From Parietaria judaica (Eukaryota > Streptophyta > Magnoliopsida > Rosales > Urticaceae), in contig OX940867.1 of the NCBI GenBank assembly GCA_954871525.1, forward strand, positions 14,795,343 through 14,859,342: a DNA stretch of 64,000 nt, given 5' to 3'. A program made the position numbers and the translations under genes. The notes under the pieces were generated by a model, which was not told the DNA's origin, searched no databases, and saw nothing but the letters and a program-made list of their open reading frames with translations. This document shows, one piece after another, positions 1 through 11,150 of the stretch. Numbering within the stretch: the stretch's first letter is position 1; every line of letters begins with the position of its first letter.

Positions 1-279
1 TGGTAAGCAGGATACCCGCCCCTGACCCGCTGGCGTTGGAGGCGCCAACCACGTGGAGGCTCTAGAGGGGACCGTCGGGCTCGATTTTTGTTTGGTTGCT
101 TGAGGCAACCTGTCGAGTTCCTCTTCGGTTTCGACCTCGGCATCGTATGTGAATTCGGCGATGAAGTCTGCTACCGCGTGTGCTTTGATCGCGATTCGGG
201 GCTGGTACTCCACACCGTATTCTCCCAACTCTTGCGACCAGATCATCATTCGAGTTGAAGTACCTTTGAAGAGCGTCTT
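1..279 (-). pseudogene. RNase H / second RNase H region of the gypsy element, partial
   Basis: Past the TGA at 280 the same frame continues with the RNase H end (WSQELGEYGVEYQPR, then AVADFIAEF). Near base 70 the similarity moves to another frame, which reads VGASNASGSGAGILLT. That resembles the start of the additional RNase H domain of Tat-type elements. In that motif the expected catalytic Asp before Gly-Ala-Ser is Val. The frame change plus the lost Asp are further decay. The domain continues off the window. Confidence 0.65.
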
Positions 280-3200
280 TCAGACCGGGTGCTCCGTTCT
301 CACTATGATTTGGTGAGCTTGGAAGTATGGACGGAGCTTCTTCGTGGTGGTGATCAGTGCAAGTGCCAATTTTTTGATCTGCGTGTAGCGGGTTTCTGCG
401 TCAAGGAGTGCTTTGCTGACGTAGTAGACCGGCATCTGCTTCTTTTCTTCTTCTCGAACCAGGACTGCGCTGACGGCCCTGGTTGAGATGGAGAGATAGA
501 GGAACAGGGCCTCATCGTCTTTTGGTTTGGACAGCAAAGGCGGTGATCCGAGGTAGACTTTCAACTCTTGGAATGCGGCTTCACATTTCTCGTCCCACGC
601 AAAATTCTTCCCGCTTTTGAGGGCCTGGAAGAATGGTTGGCACCGGTCTGTGGCCTTTAATACGAATCGGCCCAGGGCGTTGATGCGCCCGTTGAGGCTT
701 TGCACTTCTTTGATTCTCCGGGGGATCTTCATTTCGATCAGAGCCCGGATTTTTTCGGGGTTCGCTTCGATCCCTCGTCGGTTGACGATGAACCCCAGGA
801 ATTTCCCAGATTCGACCCCGAATGCGCACTTGGTGGGGTTCAGCTTCATCTGGTACCTTCGGAGGAGAGTGAAGGTTTCTCGAAGATCTCTCACGTGGTC
901 GGCTTCTTCAAGGCTTTTGACGATCATGTCATCGACATAGACTTCCATCATTTTGCCGATCAATGGGGCGAACATTCGGTTGACCAGCCGCTGGTACGTG
1001 GCTCCAGCGTTCTTGAGCCCAAAGGGGATGACTTTGTAACAGTAGAGGCCACGGTCAGTGATGAACGTGGTGTGTATCTGGTCGGGTTCGTGCATTCGGA
1101 TTTGGTTGTATCCTGAATACGCGTCCATCATGCTCATGAGCTGGTGGCCAGCGGTCGCGTCTACAAGCTGATCGATTCTCGGAAGAGGGAAACAATCATT
1201 CGGACACGCCATGTTGAGGTCGGAATAGTCTATGCAGATTCGCCACTTGCCGTTGGGCTTCTTCACCATGACGATGTTGGACACCCAATCCGGGTATGTG
1301 ACCTCCTTGATGAAGTCCGCTGTGATGAGCTTGTTGACTTCATCGTTGATGGCTTGATACCTTTCGGGATTAAAGGCTCGTCGTCGTTGTACTTTGGGCG
1401 GTCTTCCTTTCTCGATGTTGAGTCTGTGGACGGCCACTTCGGGGTTGATGCCTGGCATGTCGGCGTGCGACCAGGCGAAGACGTCTATGAACTCTCGCAG
1501 GAAGGCGACCAGTTGCATTTTAATCATGACGGGCAATTGGGCGCCGATCGAAGCCGTCCTCTCTAGCTTTTCTTCGTCCAAGACGATGGCCGTTACGTCG
1601 GAAGAGGGTTCCATCGAGGGTTTGCGTCTTGTGTCTCTTGGGTCGAGCTCGCCGAACATCCGTGTTTCCTCGGAACTGGAGGTGAGTTTTTCGTCCGGCT
1701 GTTGGATTGTGTGGATGACCAACTCATTTTTCCCGGTTTTCGTTCCCTGGGCGTAGCAAGTCCTGGATTCCCGTTGGCTTCCTGTTAGGATTCCGATCCC
1801 GTTCTCCATGGGAAACTTTACGAGCAAGTGGAAGGTGGAGGCGATGGCCTGAAGTTTGTTGAGAGACGGTCTTCCCATGATGATGTTGTAGGATGATGGT
1901 TGGTCTACTACGAGATATCGGATCATTTTGGTCACTATGGCTCCGCCTTCGGATCCGAACGTTGTTGGGAGGTCGATGGCTCCTTCGGCAAAGACCAGCT
2001 TTCCATTGAAACCGTAGAGCGGGGTCTTGATGTGTGTCGGGACGAGTCCTCCCAGACTCATGCGTTCAAGGGCGGAGTTGAAGATAATGTCAGCCGAGCT
2101 TCCATTGTCGACCAGTACTCGCCTGATTCGGTTGTTGGCGATCAATGTCTCTACCACGATGACGTCGTTGTGGGGGTGCGAGATTCGTCGAGCCTCTTCT
2201 TCTGTGAAAGTGATGGCCTGGATGGGAAGCACCGTTGTTGAACTGGTTAGGTTCGTGAGGTTGATCTGGTGTTCCTCGTCGTCATTTTCCAGGGCTCGGG
2301 CGTATCTCTTTCGTTTGTTATTGGAGTCCCCCGTTTCTGGTCCACCTAGGATGGTGGATACCACGTGATATTGGGGAGCTTTGCCTTTTGTTCGCTCTTC
2401 GTCTTGGCGGGGCTTGGGATCGTCTTGGGGTTGTTCACCTTCTCGAAGCAGAGGGTTGTTAGCTTTTCCACTTCCTGCCATGAGTTTTTTGACAAACTCT
2501 TTTAACTGTCCGTCCTGGATGAGCTGCTCGATTTGTTTCTTCAGTTGCCAGCATTCTGATGTCAAATGGCCGTGGTCCTGGTGATATTCGCAGTACCGAC
2601 TTTTGTCTCGGTTGGCTTTTCTAGGAAGGGGCCGCGGAGGATCAAACTTCTCTTTATGGAGGTTAAAGATTGTTGCTGCCGACGCGGTCAACGGGGTGTA
2701 ATTCATGTTCTTGCGAAAACCCTCCACCCGTCTAAAGGACTGCTGCCGTCCTTCAGAGTTTGACTGCTGACGTTGCCTTTTTCTTGAAATCTCGTCATCA
2801 TCTTTCCTTTGGTCGTTCCGGCCTTGCTCACCTAGGCTGAGTTGGTTTCGACTGACGAAGTATTCGTCGGCGGCGATGTCTTATGCCGCCCTAGCCATCA
2901 GTTCGGCCATGGAAGCAGGTCTCTTTTTGACAAGGGAACGTGTGAATTCGCTTACTGGGAGGCCGTCGATTACTGCGGTGACGGCGTCGTCGTCGGTATA
3001 GCTGACGACTTTATTCGCCTCCTCCGTGAACCTCTTTAAGTAAGCTTGGAGAGACTCGTCTTTGCGTTGCTTGAGGGACCATAGGTATGACTTCCCCTTT
3101 CGCTGCGTGATTGAGCTGGCGAAGCGGGATATGAAGCGTTCCGTCAGTTCTTCGAAGGACTCAATCGACCCTTTGGGGAGTCGCTGATACCGTTCGAAGG

Positions 3201-4161
3201 CTGGTCCGGCAAGGGTGAGGCAGAATGCTTGACACATTGTGGAGGGCGAGCATCTCTTCACCCGCATGGCGAATTGGTACTACACCAGATGGTATGTGGG
3301 GTCTGTTGTGCCGTCGTAGATGAGATTTAGCGGGAATCGGAGGTCTCCACTGAGGTCTTCGTTGAGTAGGTGGCTTGCCAGAGGGGAGATGACTCCCTCT
3401 GCCATACTTCGTTTGGCGGGATCGGTGTTATTGGTGGCGGCGAGTTCTCTCAGCTCTCTTCTTAGAGCCTGGACCTCGTTTCTCAATCCGTCGTTTGGCG
3501 AAGGTGCTGTCGGGCTAGGTGCCGGGGCTGTGTTGGCTCTTCTCATCATGTGATACATGGCGGGGGGTGCAGAGTTTCTTGACCCTTCCGACTCGGCGTT
3601 GTCCAGATTTTCTTGAGGATGAGGTTCTTCCTTTCGTCGTTCGAGGTGTTGTCGTAAGTCTCCTTCTTGACGGGAGCGACTTAGACGATGGCGGAGATCC
3701 TCCTGGTTTTCCGGACGTGCCCGGGCGGGCACCTGTTGATGACGGTTCCTCCGTGTCTTAATGCCTTCAGCGTTACTTTTGTCTCCTCCCAGACGTTCAA
3801 AGGCTGAACGTCGAGTTGACTGTGACTGGGCCGGTTCTTGAATGCCTTGACGGGCCTGCTGGGTTGCAGGTGGCCTTCGTTGTGCGAGTTCGAGTGCCTC
3901 TTCTGGACTCTCCTTTTCTTTGATGGCTTCAAGGTTGGTGTTGCTGTTGCCGAGTCGTCTGGAAACAAGATCGGCCAGGCGGAAGACGCTATCCTCCAGC
4001 CGGGTTAGCCTTTCTTTTTCTTCATTGACAGCGGGCTCTTGTCGCGTACTCGTCTCGGGCCGATTGAGATCCTGGGTTCGACGTGCGTTTACCCGAGCCC
4101 GAGTGTTGAGAGCGATACTTCCCACGGGGCGGGAAGAGGTACCTTCTGTCGCATCTGACAT
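280..4161 (-). pseudogene. gag-protease-reverse transcriptase polyprotein of the gypsy element, broken by stop codons
   Basis: One reading frame runs from the ATG at 4161 to 280 with no frame change but three premature stops: TAG at 3280-3282, TAA at 2881-2883 and TGA at 280-282. The gag part (4161 to about 2600) has a charged N-terminus and the capsid-like stretch MCQAFCLTLAGPAFERYQRL, followed by a CX2HX4HX4C-like knuckle near 2580. The protease motif VDNGSSADIIF lies near 2090, the RT block RICIDYSDLN near 1230 and the catalytic YVDD near 935, followed by the thumb and the start of the first RNase H. Family members encode capsid protein, polyprotein cleavage and cDNA synthesis. This copy cannot make a full product. 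A single gag-pol frame is itself informative about the family's expression. Confidence 0.9.
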
Positions 4162-4170
4162 CGGAGCTTC

Positions 4171-4290
4171 GAGCGTCCTTGAGTGTATTCGAATGTGTTC
4201 GAATGCCTTCGAGTGCTTTCGAATGCCTTCGAGCTTCTTCGAGTGCCTTCGAGTTTCTTCGAGTGCCTTCGAGTGTGTTTGAATGTGCTG
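4171..4290 (-). repeat. 10-bp tandem repeat in the gypsy leader
   Basis: Twelve consecutive 10-bp units lie between the gag start codon and the primer site. On the plus strand they follow the pattern GARTGYNTTC with one to three changes per unit (for example gaatgccttc, gagtgctttc, gagcttcttc). The block lies in the 5' untranslated leader of the retrotransposon RNA. No function is known to me. Confidence 0.9.
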
Positions 4291-4320
4291 GTAGGGATTC
4301 GAGGTTTTAAACTCGTGGGC

Positions 4321-4338
4321 CCCCTCCTTCTAGCGCCA
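4321..4338 (-). other. candidate tRNA primer-binding site of the gypsy element
   Basis: On the minus strand, three bases after the end of the 5' LTR, the sequence reads TGGCGCTAGAAGGAGGGG. It starts with TGG, as a site matching a tRNA CCA end should, and sits at the expected place. It is not the initiator-Met site found in the copia element at 52333-57293. I cannot name the tRNA with confidence. Confidence 0.7.
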
Positions 4339-4341
4339 AAA

Positions 4342-5622
4342 TGTTGATGCAGAAAAACGCTTCAAACATTTAGCGGCCCAATTGCTTGTGTTGGGCCGGG
4401 CCCAATGTCGTCTTGTTGACTTTTGTGGACTTTGGGCTTGGGCTCCTGGACTTTCGAATCAATCAGATCGTCCGCTGGCTCGGTAATCAAAAATCCGTGA
4501 TAAACTCCACTACCTGTTGCTAATAGGGCCAGGACTTGGCCTGGCCCGGATTACAGGTTCGGGATACCAAAAACGGACTCCTGACTACCGTATAGGGGGG
4601 TCACAATATTGACTTTCAAGTGGACCTTGACAGATTAGACCCTCGACCGGCGTCACGGGGACAGATCCGGGTCCTCGGGCTATCCGCGTAATCTGTATAT
4701 CTGTCGGAGATACAATAATACTGGATAGAACGAGCACCTCACGGACCTAGAACCTTGGAAAGGAGGGTCTAAGATCGTCCCAAAATCTTCTCCACAACTT
4801 CCGCTCAAATGTGTTTTTTCTATCTCGGAACCTGAACAAAATAAAAACCCGAGATCAGGGAGAACCGGGGGGGGAGCCCCCGAATTCACCTCCGACACTC
4901 AACATTAGTGTAATATTCGAGGGGGAGATGTTTAGAGGGTGCTCGAGAGAGTTTTGGTCGAGTTCCGTTGAGAGAGAATGAGTTACCGTTTAACTGAAAC
5001 CGAGCTTCTATTTATAAGAGAACTCGGGGATTCAAATGCAAATATCTTTTGACTCGAGAGGCCTCTAGTGCAAAATTATATGTTTTTTCGCATCCTCGGG
5101 ACGTGGCCGATCCAACACCGCCAAAATCACGCCGATCTGAGTTGCGACGCGCCCTCACGCGCGGGAAGAAGGTGGCTGGCTGCTTGGAGGCTTCCCTCCA
5201 CGCGGATGACATCAGCAGTCACCTCAGGGCTGACGTCAGCCCTCCTTTTCGCCCATCCGATGGCCAACACGTGGCTGAACAGGGGTTTACCCCTTGGAGA
5301 GGCTGCAGGGGTGCTGCCACGTGGCGGCTGACCCTTGGGGGGCCAGTGGGACCCGCCCGGGTGTTTCCCGGCGTGTCCCGGAGGTCCCGGGTGTTTCCCG
5401 ACGCCGTTTTTTATAAATTTTATATTGATTTTGGGTATTTCGATATTTTTTGGATCATCTGGACCCTTTATTTTTTGAAAACGGGCTTCCGGTGAATATT
5501 TTGGTGGCAAAATTGATTATAATTAATCAATTAATATATATAATTAATCAATTAATAATCAATTAATTGATTATTAATTAATCAATTAAAATTAAATCAA
5601 TCGTGCAAAAATACCCGTAACA
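4342..5622 (-). repeat. 5' LTR of the gypsy element
   Basis: The LTR runs from TGTTGATG (4342) to CCCGTAACA (5622) on the plus strand, so both strands begin with TG and end with CA. The same ends bound the solo LTR at 35928-37146, which fixes the limits. It is 1281 bp, against 1219 bp in the solo copy. It contains an AT-rich block (about 5515-5590) built of attaattaatc-type repeats in both orientations. Confidence 0.92.
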
Positions 5623-7460
5623 ATCATTATTACGGGAAGTTGGTCAAACTTAAATATATGAATAATTATTTTCAAAAATTAAATATTAAAATTAATGATA
5701 AGGGTTAATAGGTAAAAAATGATTAGTTGGAAGAAATGAATTTCAACAAACTATCTCTAAAAAATTTAGTACTTTTTAGGCATTTCATGAGATTTTTTAT
5801 TTAAATTACATAATTAAATAGCAAGAATTTCAATGTAAATAACCTAGTTAAATAATCCTAATTACTCATGTATGATGGATCTCATTGAGTCTCATTAATC
5901 TAAAAAAAGAAGGAAAAGAAAATGAGTGAATCCTCGAACATGATTTTGATTCACTAATTTACAAATAAGATGATATTTGTATAACTGTACATGCACATGA
6001 ACACAGAAGAGGACACACAGATATTCTTATCATGTGATGACAGACAGCATATTCATGAGTAAGCATTACTTCTATATTTACAGCCCATGTCTTCAGATTC
6101 GTACCCTAATGAACGTAAAAATTAAAAGTGATAATATCGGCAAATGTAACTAAATTTATGAGAAACTAAAGTTTTGTTTATAATTACCAAAGTATCCAAG
6201 TCACATCAAAGTAAGGAGCATGTGTTTTTTGTCTCTATCTTGTATCTTAAAGAAGTTTTATTCATTTTGTCACATACAACGTTATTGTATCTTCATTTAC
6301 CACGTATCCTCACAATCAAAGGTGCGTATTAAAACATGATAAATGAGAGCCCAATGACATGTAACTACAAACTAACGGAAAACACATAAAGCAGACGGAA
6401 AACACACAGGCCAATATTTTTATGCAATTTGGACAAATAAAACTTAAATACATAATTGCTAACTTGGCTAAAACTTAAATACATATGTCGCTATTACTAT
6501 CTCCAATTAAAATGCACAAATTAACAAAATTGGAAAGGACAAAAAGACAGAGAGAGTCATGGTTTCAAATCATTGTCGATCTGATTGATTCACTAAAAAA
6601 TGTATTATTGATACTAATTTTAAAGACCCTCTATTGTAAAGCCTACAAAGTACAATTTATGAGTAAATTGATGAAATTTTCATAAGATTCTCGAAAATCG
6701 ATACCGAGTGTGTCCATGTGATTTCATGGATCTATTGCAACATCGATAGGTATATCGTAAAATAATAGTATTTAGAAATATGTATGATTTAGGAATAGTT
6801 TTAATTGAAAAATCATAGACTTGGAGTTTTATAGACTGCGATTTTTATAAAATTCTATGCAGTTTTGAACTTTTTATGCAACGTACAAGTTACTTGCACA
6901 TTGTATGCAGTAGTTAATAAAATGTCATTAAGCGAGTAATTAAGTGCCGAATTTAACCCGCATACCCACATTATACCCGTAGTTTTTTATGCGATTTTAG
7001 CTAACACACACAAGTCATCTAATTCGTCTATTAAGAAGAATATATAAGCGACATTTATGTGAATTGTGACGTCTATTCTAATTATTTTAGTCATAAAAAT
7101 ACTAAATGTTTATAAATAGCGAAAATAAAGTGACACATTGTCATAACCAATATTAAATATAAATTAATATGCTTTGATTAAGAGAAATAAATCTAGAAAT
7201 AAAGAGTTTCTTTAGTTTCGAATCGTATCTCTTTTGGATTATTGGCAGCAAAAATATTGTATTTTTGACCAAGTGTAATTGTTTTTTTTTTAGTGATATA
7301 AGTTCTAAATTTTATAAAAATTATAGCAATGTAAACTCCCATCTATATGGACACTTGTTAGTCCTTAATGTCAATTTAAAGATCTACATTGATGCTGTTT
7401 TTACGCATTTGATATTTTCGCTTTCCAAAAAACTTTTCATTTCACCTACTTTATTTTTAC
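5623..7460. other. AT-rich intergenic DNA without a recognisable gene
   Basis: I see no protein similarity, RNA gene or clear transposon end here. The open frames present (for example 6485-6685 and 7265-7477) are short, low-complexity and look like chance. Confidence 0.6.
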
Positions 7461-7619
7461 TTTTTTTTTTCAATTGAACATTAAAAAAATGGAGGTCCAA
7501 AATCTTACTATACGAGTCTGAGTTCAAAGAACTGACACTAATTAGAAATTAAGCTCATGATAATATAAATAAAATAAAAATATAAGTGTTTACAAACAAA
7601 AGAAATAAAGAGCAGAGAA

Positions 7620-8190
7620 CTAACGAAACCGAAAGTTCTCTCTCATACAAATGTCATCGTTAACAAAGAAAGAGATCAAATCAGTGTGGGGAGCCCACCA
7701 ATGATGACCCGAACATTGAGCCCCAAAAATAGGTAAGACATATGCTGCCCTATTACTCTCTCTATAAATATGACTTATCCTCAACTGAATAGTCTCTAGG
7801 AAATGAAGACATTTCGACCATCGAGCTCGCAACCTCCATGGTACTTCACATGATTTTTTTCTGAAATAGTTGAACAACGTAGGTAGTCACATTCTAGCCC
7901 ACACCTTCTCCCTATGAAACTCCTTAGCCTTTTCAATAGCGAACATGGCAGCAATAAGCTCAGCTTCAAAGGCAAAAGCAGAGTCGGTACGAAAAGCGAA
8001 CGATCCATGAGAAAACCCTCGGTAGGTTCTGAAAATGCCTCCAACCCCAGGCGCCACACTTGGAATACCAAGACAAGAGTGATTAATATTGCATTTTAAC
8101 CAAGATACGGAGGGAGGAAACCAAACTACCGAAATGATATTTTGAGCTTTCTTATGATTAGCATCCACCCCGAGAAGTTCAAAAGTCATT
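7620..8190 (-). pseudogene. RNase H domain remnant of the LINE
   Basis: Three overlapping minus-strand frames together cover a plant non-LTR RNase H. It starts with WFPPSVSWLKCNIN (usual form: lysine, then the DG catalytic stretch), continues with PGVGGIFRTYRG and AFEAELIAAMFAIEKAKEF (the Glu motif), and ends with ISHIYRESNRAAYVL. The usual first catalytic Asp is not present (CNINHS). Frame changes near 7880 and 7800 break it. It could also be a domesticated RNase H-like pseudogene, but its place downstream of the RT pieces favours the LINE. Confidence 0.7.
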
Positions 8191-8268
8191 CAATCCTGTG
8201 TAGTGCTTGTCAACCCTAGATGTTATGGGTATATTCAGAGCCTAGAAAAATTGATGCCCAATCCAAAA

Positions 8269-8720
8269 AAACTCATCCCGGGTGTCCGTTTCCCGAACCG
8301 AAAGATGCTGTGGGTGCGAAATTGATTCACGAATTTATCACATCGGAACGGAAGAAACCGCACCCGCGTGGAAGAATCCACACCTGCAAACGTCAAAAAA
8401 ATGAGATAATAATTAAATGGAAAAAGCATTTAATTAATAAAACTCACCCCGGGTGTCTGTTTCCCGAGCCGGAAGATGCTGCGGGTGCGAATTGATTCAC
8501 GAATTTATCGCACCGAAACAGAAGAATCCGCTCCCGTAAACGTAAAAAAAAGGAGATAATAATTAAATGGAAAAACCATTTAATTAATAAAACTCACCTC
8601 GGGTGTCCGTTTTACGAACCGAAAGATGATGCGGGTGCAAAATTGATTCACGAACTTATCGCACCGGAACGGAAGAAACCGCACCCGCGAGGAAGAATCA
8701 GCACCGGCAAACCCAAAAAG
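8269..8720. repeat. three-unit tandem repeat inside the solo LTR
   Basis: Units start at about 8269, 8441 and 8590, each opening with aactcaccccgggtgtccg or a close variant. Each continues through cgaaagatg, gattcacgaat and gaagaa, and the first two end in taattaaatgg. Unit spacing is about 172 and 149 bp. The third unit is cut short. Confidence 0.85.
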
Positions 8721-8924
8721 GGCAAGAAATAAATATATGTAAATCCCTAAGGGCTGAAACAAGAAATTTATAATTGCCTCAAGGTCCCTGGACCATCCTA
8801 TAAATATGAGCTTCATTTCAATCAAATGGGAACTCCGATTCAAATGCTCTATATAGCGATAAACACCGTTTTCTCTCTTCTATATATATAGGTCGGAGCT
8901 GATGAGCTAGCTAGAGTGGAAGCG

Positions 8925-9235
8925 CCAGAGGAATCCCCAACTCACCGGAGAAATCATCGACTCCCCAGAGGAAGGTCCGAGCGCCGTCCGACTCCCTTCT
9001 TCGTCCCCGGCTCATCGAAGGAATCGCCGATTCCCTAGAGAAAGGTCTGAGCACCATCCAACTTTCGTCTCTGCCATCGCCCCCCAGCTCATCGGAGGAA
9101 TCGCCGACTCCCTAGAGGAAGGTCAGAGCACCATCTGACTCCTGTCTTGGCCCCCGGCTCACCGGAGGAATCGCCGACTTTCTAGAGGAAGGTCTGAGCA
9201 CTGCCTGACTCCCGTCTCGGCCATCGGCCCCTGAC
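8925..9235. repeat. four-unit tandem repeat of about 75-80 bp inside the solo LTR
   Basis: The phrase ggaatcgccgactccctaga and variants recurs at about 8965, 9020, 9095 and 9165. Each is followed by ggaaggtctgagcacc and gactcccgtct variants. A shorter related array occurs at about 32085-32225 in the sister LTR. Confidence 0.8.
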
Positions 9236-9659
9236 TTGTCCAAGCAAGCCCAGTTATGCACCCCTACCTGTCGCATTGAACTACGTGATGACCTGATCCC
9301 ACTTGGCTACAAGTGAGTAGGTAGGCAGCCTCGCTATATGTGACGAGGTGCGGCATCATATACCATCACCCCCGGCTCTCCCAGTCATCAACTACTCCAT
9401 CCCTGATTATTGAACTATCTTACGGAGGTTACGGTTCTCTGTGGTCACAGACCTATATCCCGGGCCCCACGGCATTGTGGTAACGGGTTAGAGGACCCAG
9501 TTCCGGTCTGACAGTTAACGGAGGGTCCGATCTGCCAGACACTACAAGATAAGTGAGTCAAACATCTAGCTCGGAAAATTCAACAAACGTCGATGGGCCC
9601 GGCTCAATATCCAGCTTTGGGCCGCTACAGTGTTTGATCCACTTTTTCGGCATCAACAC

Positions 9660-11150
9660 TAGCATAAAAAAATCAGCCTCGTAAGTTGTCAAACCTGTCT
9701 CAAGATATTGTTAATGCTAAGAGTTTCATCTTGAAATAAGCAATCATTTATGGTATGCCAAATAAACCAAATTGTATAGATCATAACAATGTTCCAAAGT
9801 GCAAAAACACGAGAACTACGATTGACTGATGATGCATTAGAAAGAAGTAAAGCAAGAGAATCAAATCTGTTAATTGGCTTCCGCAGAATATCAGAATTAA
9901 AAATCCGTACCAAACTTGCAAAGCCTCAATTAACAAAGACATGATTCGAGTCATCAAGAGGATTGTTACATGACCGACATTTTTAAGCTAACGAGAATCT
10001 TTCTTTTTTTTCTGCAAAGGAAGCTCAGTTGGAAGATATCCCAAAAGCTCTCCAAAAATAATCGATCTCAAAGGCAGAAAAAATTATATCCATAGTTTTT
10101 TTGTCATTAAGGAAAAAAGTTATGATTTTAGCAAAAGATATTGTAAATAGATTTCACCGAAAATTAGCCATCATTATAAGGATGCCAAATACACGCATCA
10201 TCAACTTCCTTAATAAATTTGTAAATTTTTTTATCGCTTCGGAGAGTGATGCTGAGAGATTGGAAGGAAATTCCAATCATTATTTTTCCAAAAACTTGAT
10301 ATTTTAGTTGTGAGATTGACTCTATTCCGCAAAGGTTTATCTTCTCTATCTGTAACACAAGGGTGTAACCAAACATCAAGCGAAAATTTTCTATTTGAAT
10401 ATCTATTTACCAACCAACGAACATTGACAACAACTAGTGGGAAACACGAGTTTAGCGAGCGCCAAATGGAAGAAGATATTGTGCTAGTTTCTAAAGAGCC
10501 ATTATCATCGAATATCCGATTCTTTATCAAACGTAAGGGAAAAGAATTAGAGCTAATAGATTGCCAAGAGAGTTTTCCTAGCATAGCTTTATTAAGAGCA
10601 ACCAAATTCTTTATCCCAATACCACCTTCGGAAACAAACAAACAACAAACATTTCAAGGCAGAATAACTAACTTTCGTTTATCAATTGAACCACCTCAAA
10701 TAAAGTTTCGCACTGCTATTTCTAATTTCACAAGAAGATTTTTTGGCCAAGCATATATCGAAAATGAGTGAAGAAATAAAGAGCTTTGAATGACATAGTT
10801 AACCAGAATAATTCTACATGCCACAGACAAAGTAGATCATTTTCAATTAGCAAACTTACTCAAAATTTTATCCACCACTGGTTTGAGCCTTTTTTTTTCT
10901 TGGAGCGCCTTTAAATAAAGGAACCCCAAGATATTTCATAGGCAATGAGATTTGTTTGAACTTCAAAGAGTTAATTATGCATAGCTTCCTTTTAGTATAG
11001 AGCTTATCACTAAAAAACGACTCTTGAATTAGACCAATTAACAACTTGCCCTGAACGAGATGTGTAAATATCAAATACCCTACAGATTGCACGCAAATTA
11101 CTCTTTGAAGCGGCACCGAATAAAAGAGCATCATCAACATATAATAAGTG
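9660..11150 (-). pseudogene. LINE reverse transcriptase C-terminal half, from YVDD onward
   Basis: The minus strand begins at the insertion point with HLLYVDDALLFG (11150-11115) and continues with SLPMKYLGVPLFKG (about 10935). Then come SEGGIGIKNLVALNKAMLGK (10635-10570) and the zinc-knuckle-like C-terminus with WNIVMIYTIWFIWH (about 9760). Several frame changes occur. A short plus-strand frame at 10310-10771 is only the antisense of this region. Confidence 0.75.

Larger units (their letters stand above)
1..5622 (-). mobile_element. Ty3/gypsy (Tat-type) LTR retrotransposon, 5' part, runs off the left edge
   Basis: The element is read on the minus strand: 5' LTR at the right (4342-5622), then primer site, leader with 10-bp repeats, gag, protease, reverse transcriptase and the start of an RNase H region that leaves the window at base 1. 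The gag zinc knuckle (CEYHQDHGHLTSEC), the protease motif DNGSS and the RT motif YVDD fit the Tat branch of Ty3/gypsy. A solo LTR of the same family lies at 35928-37146. The copy is dead: three in-frame stops and a frame change near its left end. The 3' LTR and right-hand target duplication cannot be seen here. Branch assignment is from remembered motifs. Confidence 0.9.
8221..9658. repeat. solo LTR (family shared with 31607-32656) inside the LINE
   Basis: It starts TGTTATGGGTAT and ends CATCAACA. The flanks are ctaga (8216-8220) and ctagc (9659-9663), a 5-bp target duplication with one change. It is 1438 bp with no coding capacity. It shares its ends and its last 400 bp with 31607-32656. It carries two internal tandem repeat arrays (8269-8720 and 8925-9235), which account for much of its extra length. 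At 9278-9360 it has the module described in the findings (gaactacgt, gacctgat, gtaggcagcctcg). Confidence 0.85.

Noticed and set aside
617..2763. Several plus-strand open frames of 65-140 codons
   Set aside because: They are antisense to the gypsy polyprotein. GC-rich coding DNA leaves open frames on the opposite strand, and none has a recognisable domain.
4171..4290. A CRISPR-like or other spaced repeat array
   Set aside because: The units are contiguous 10-mers with no spacers, in a plant retrotransposon leader.
10310..10771. Plus-strand frame of 153 codons
   Set aside because: It is antisense to LINE reverse transcriptase C-terminal sequence, which matches the family on the minus strand.
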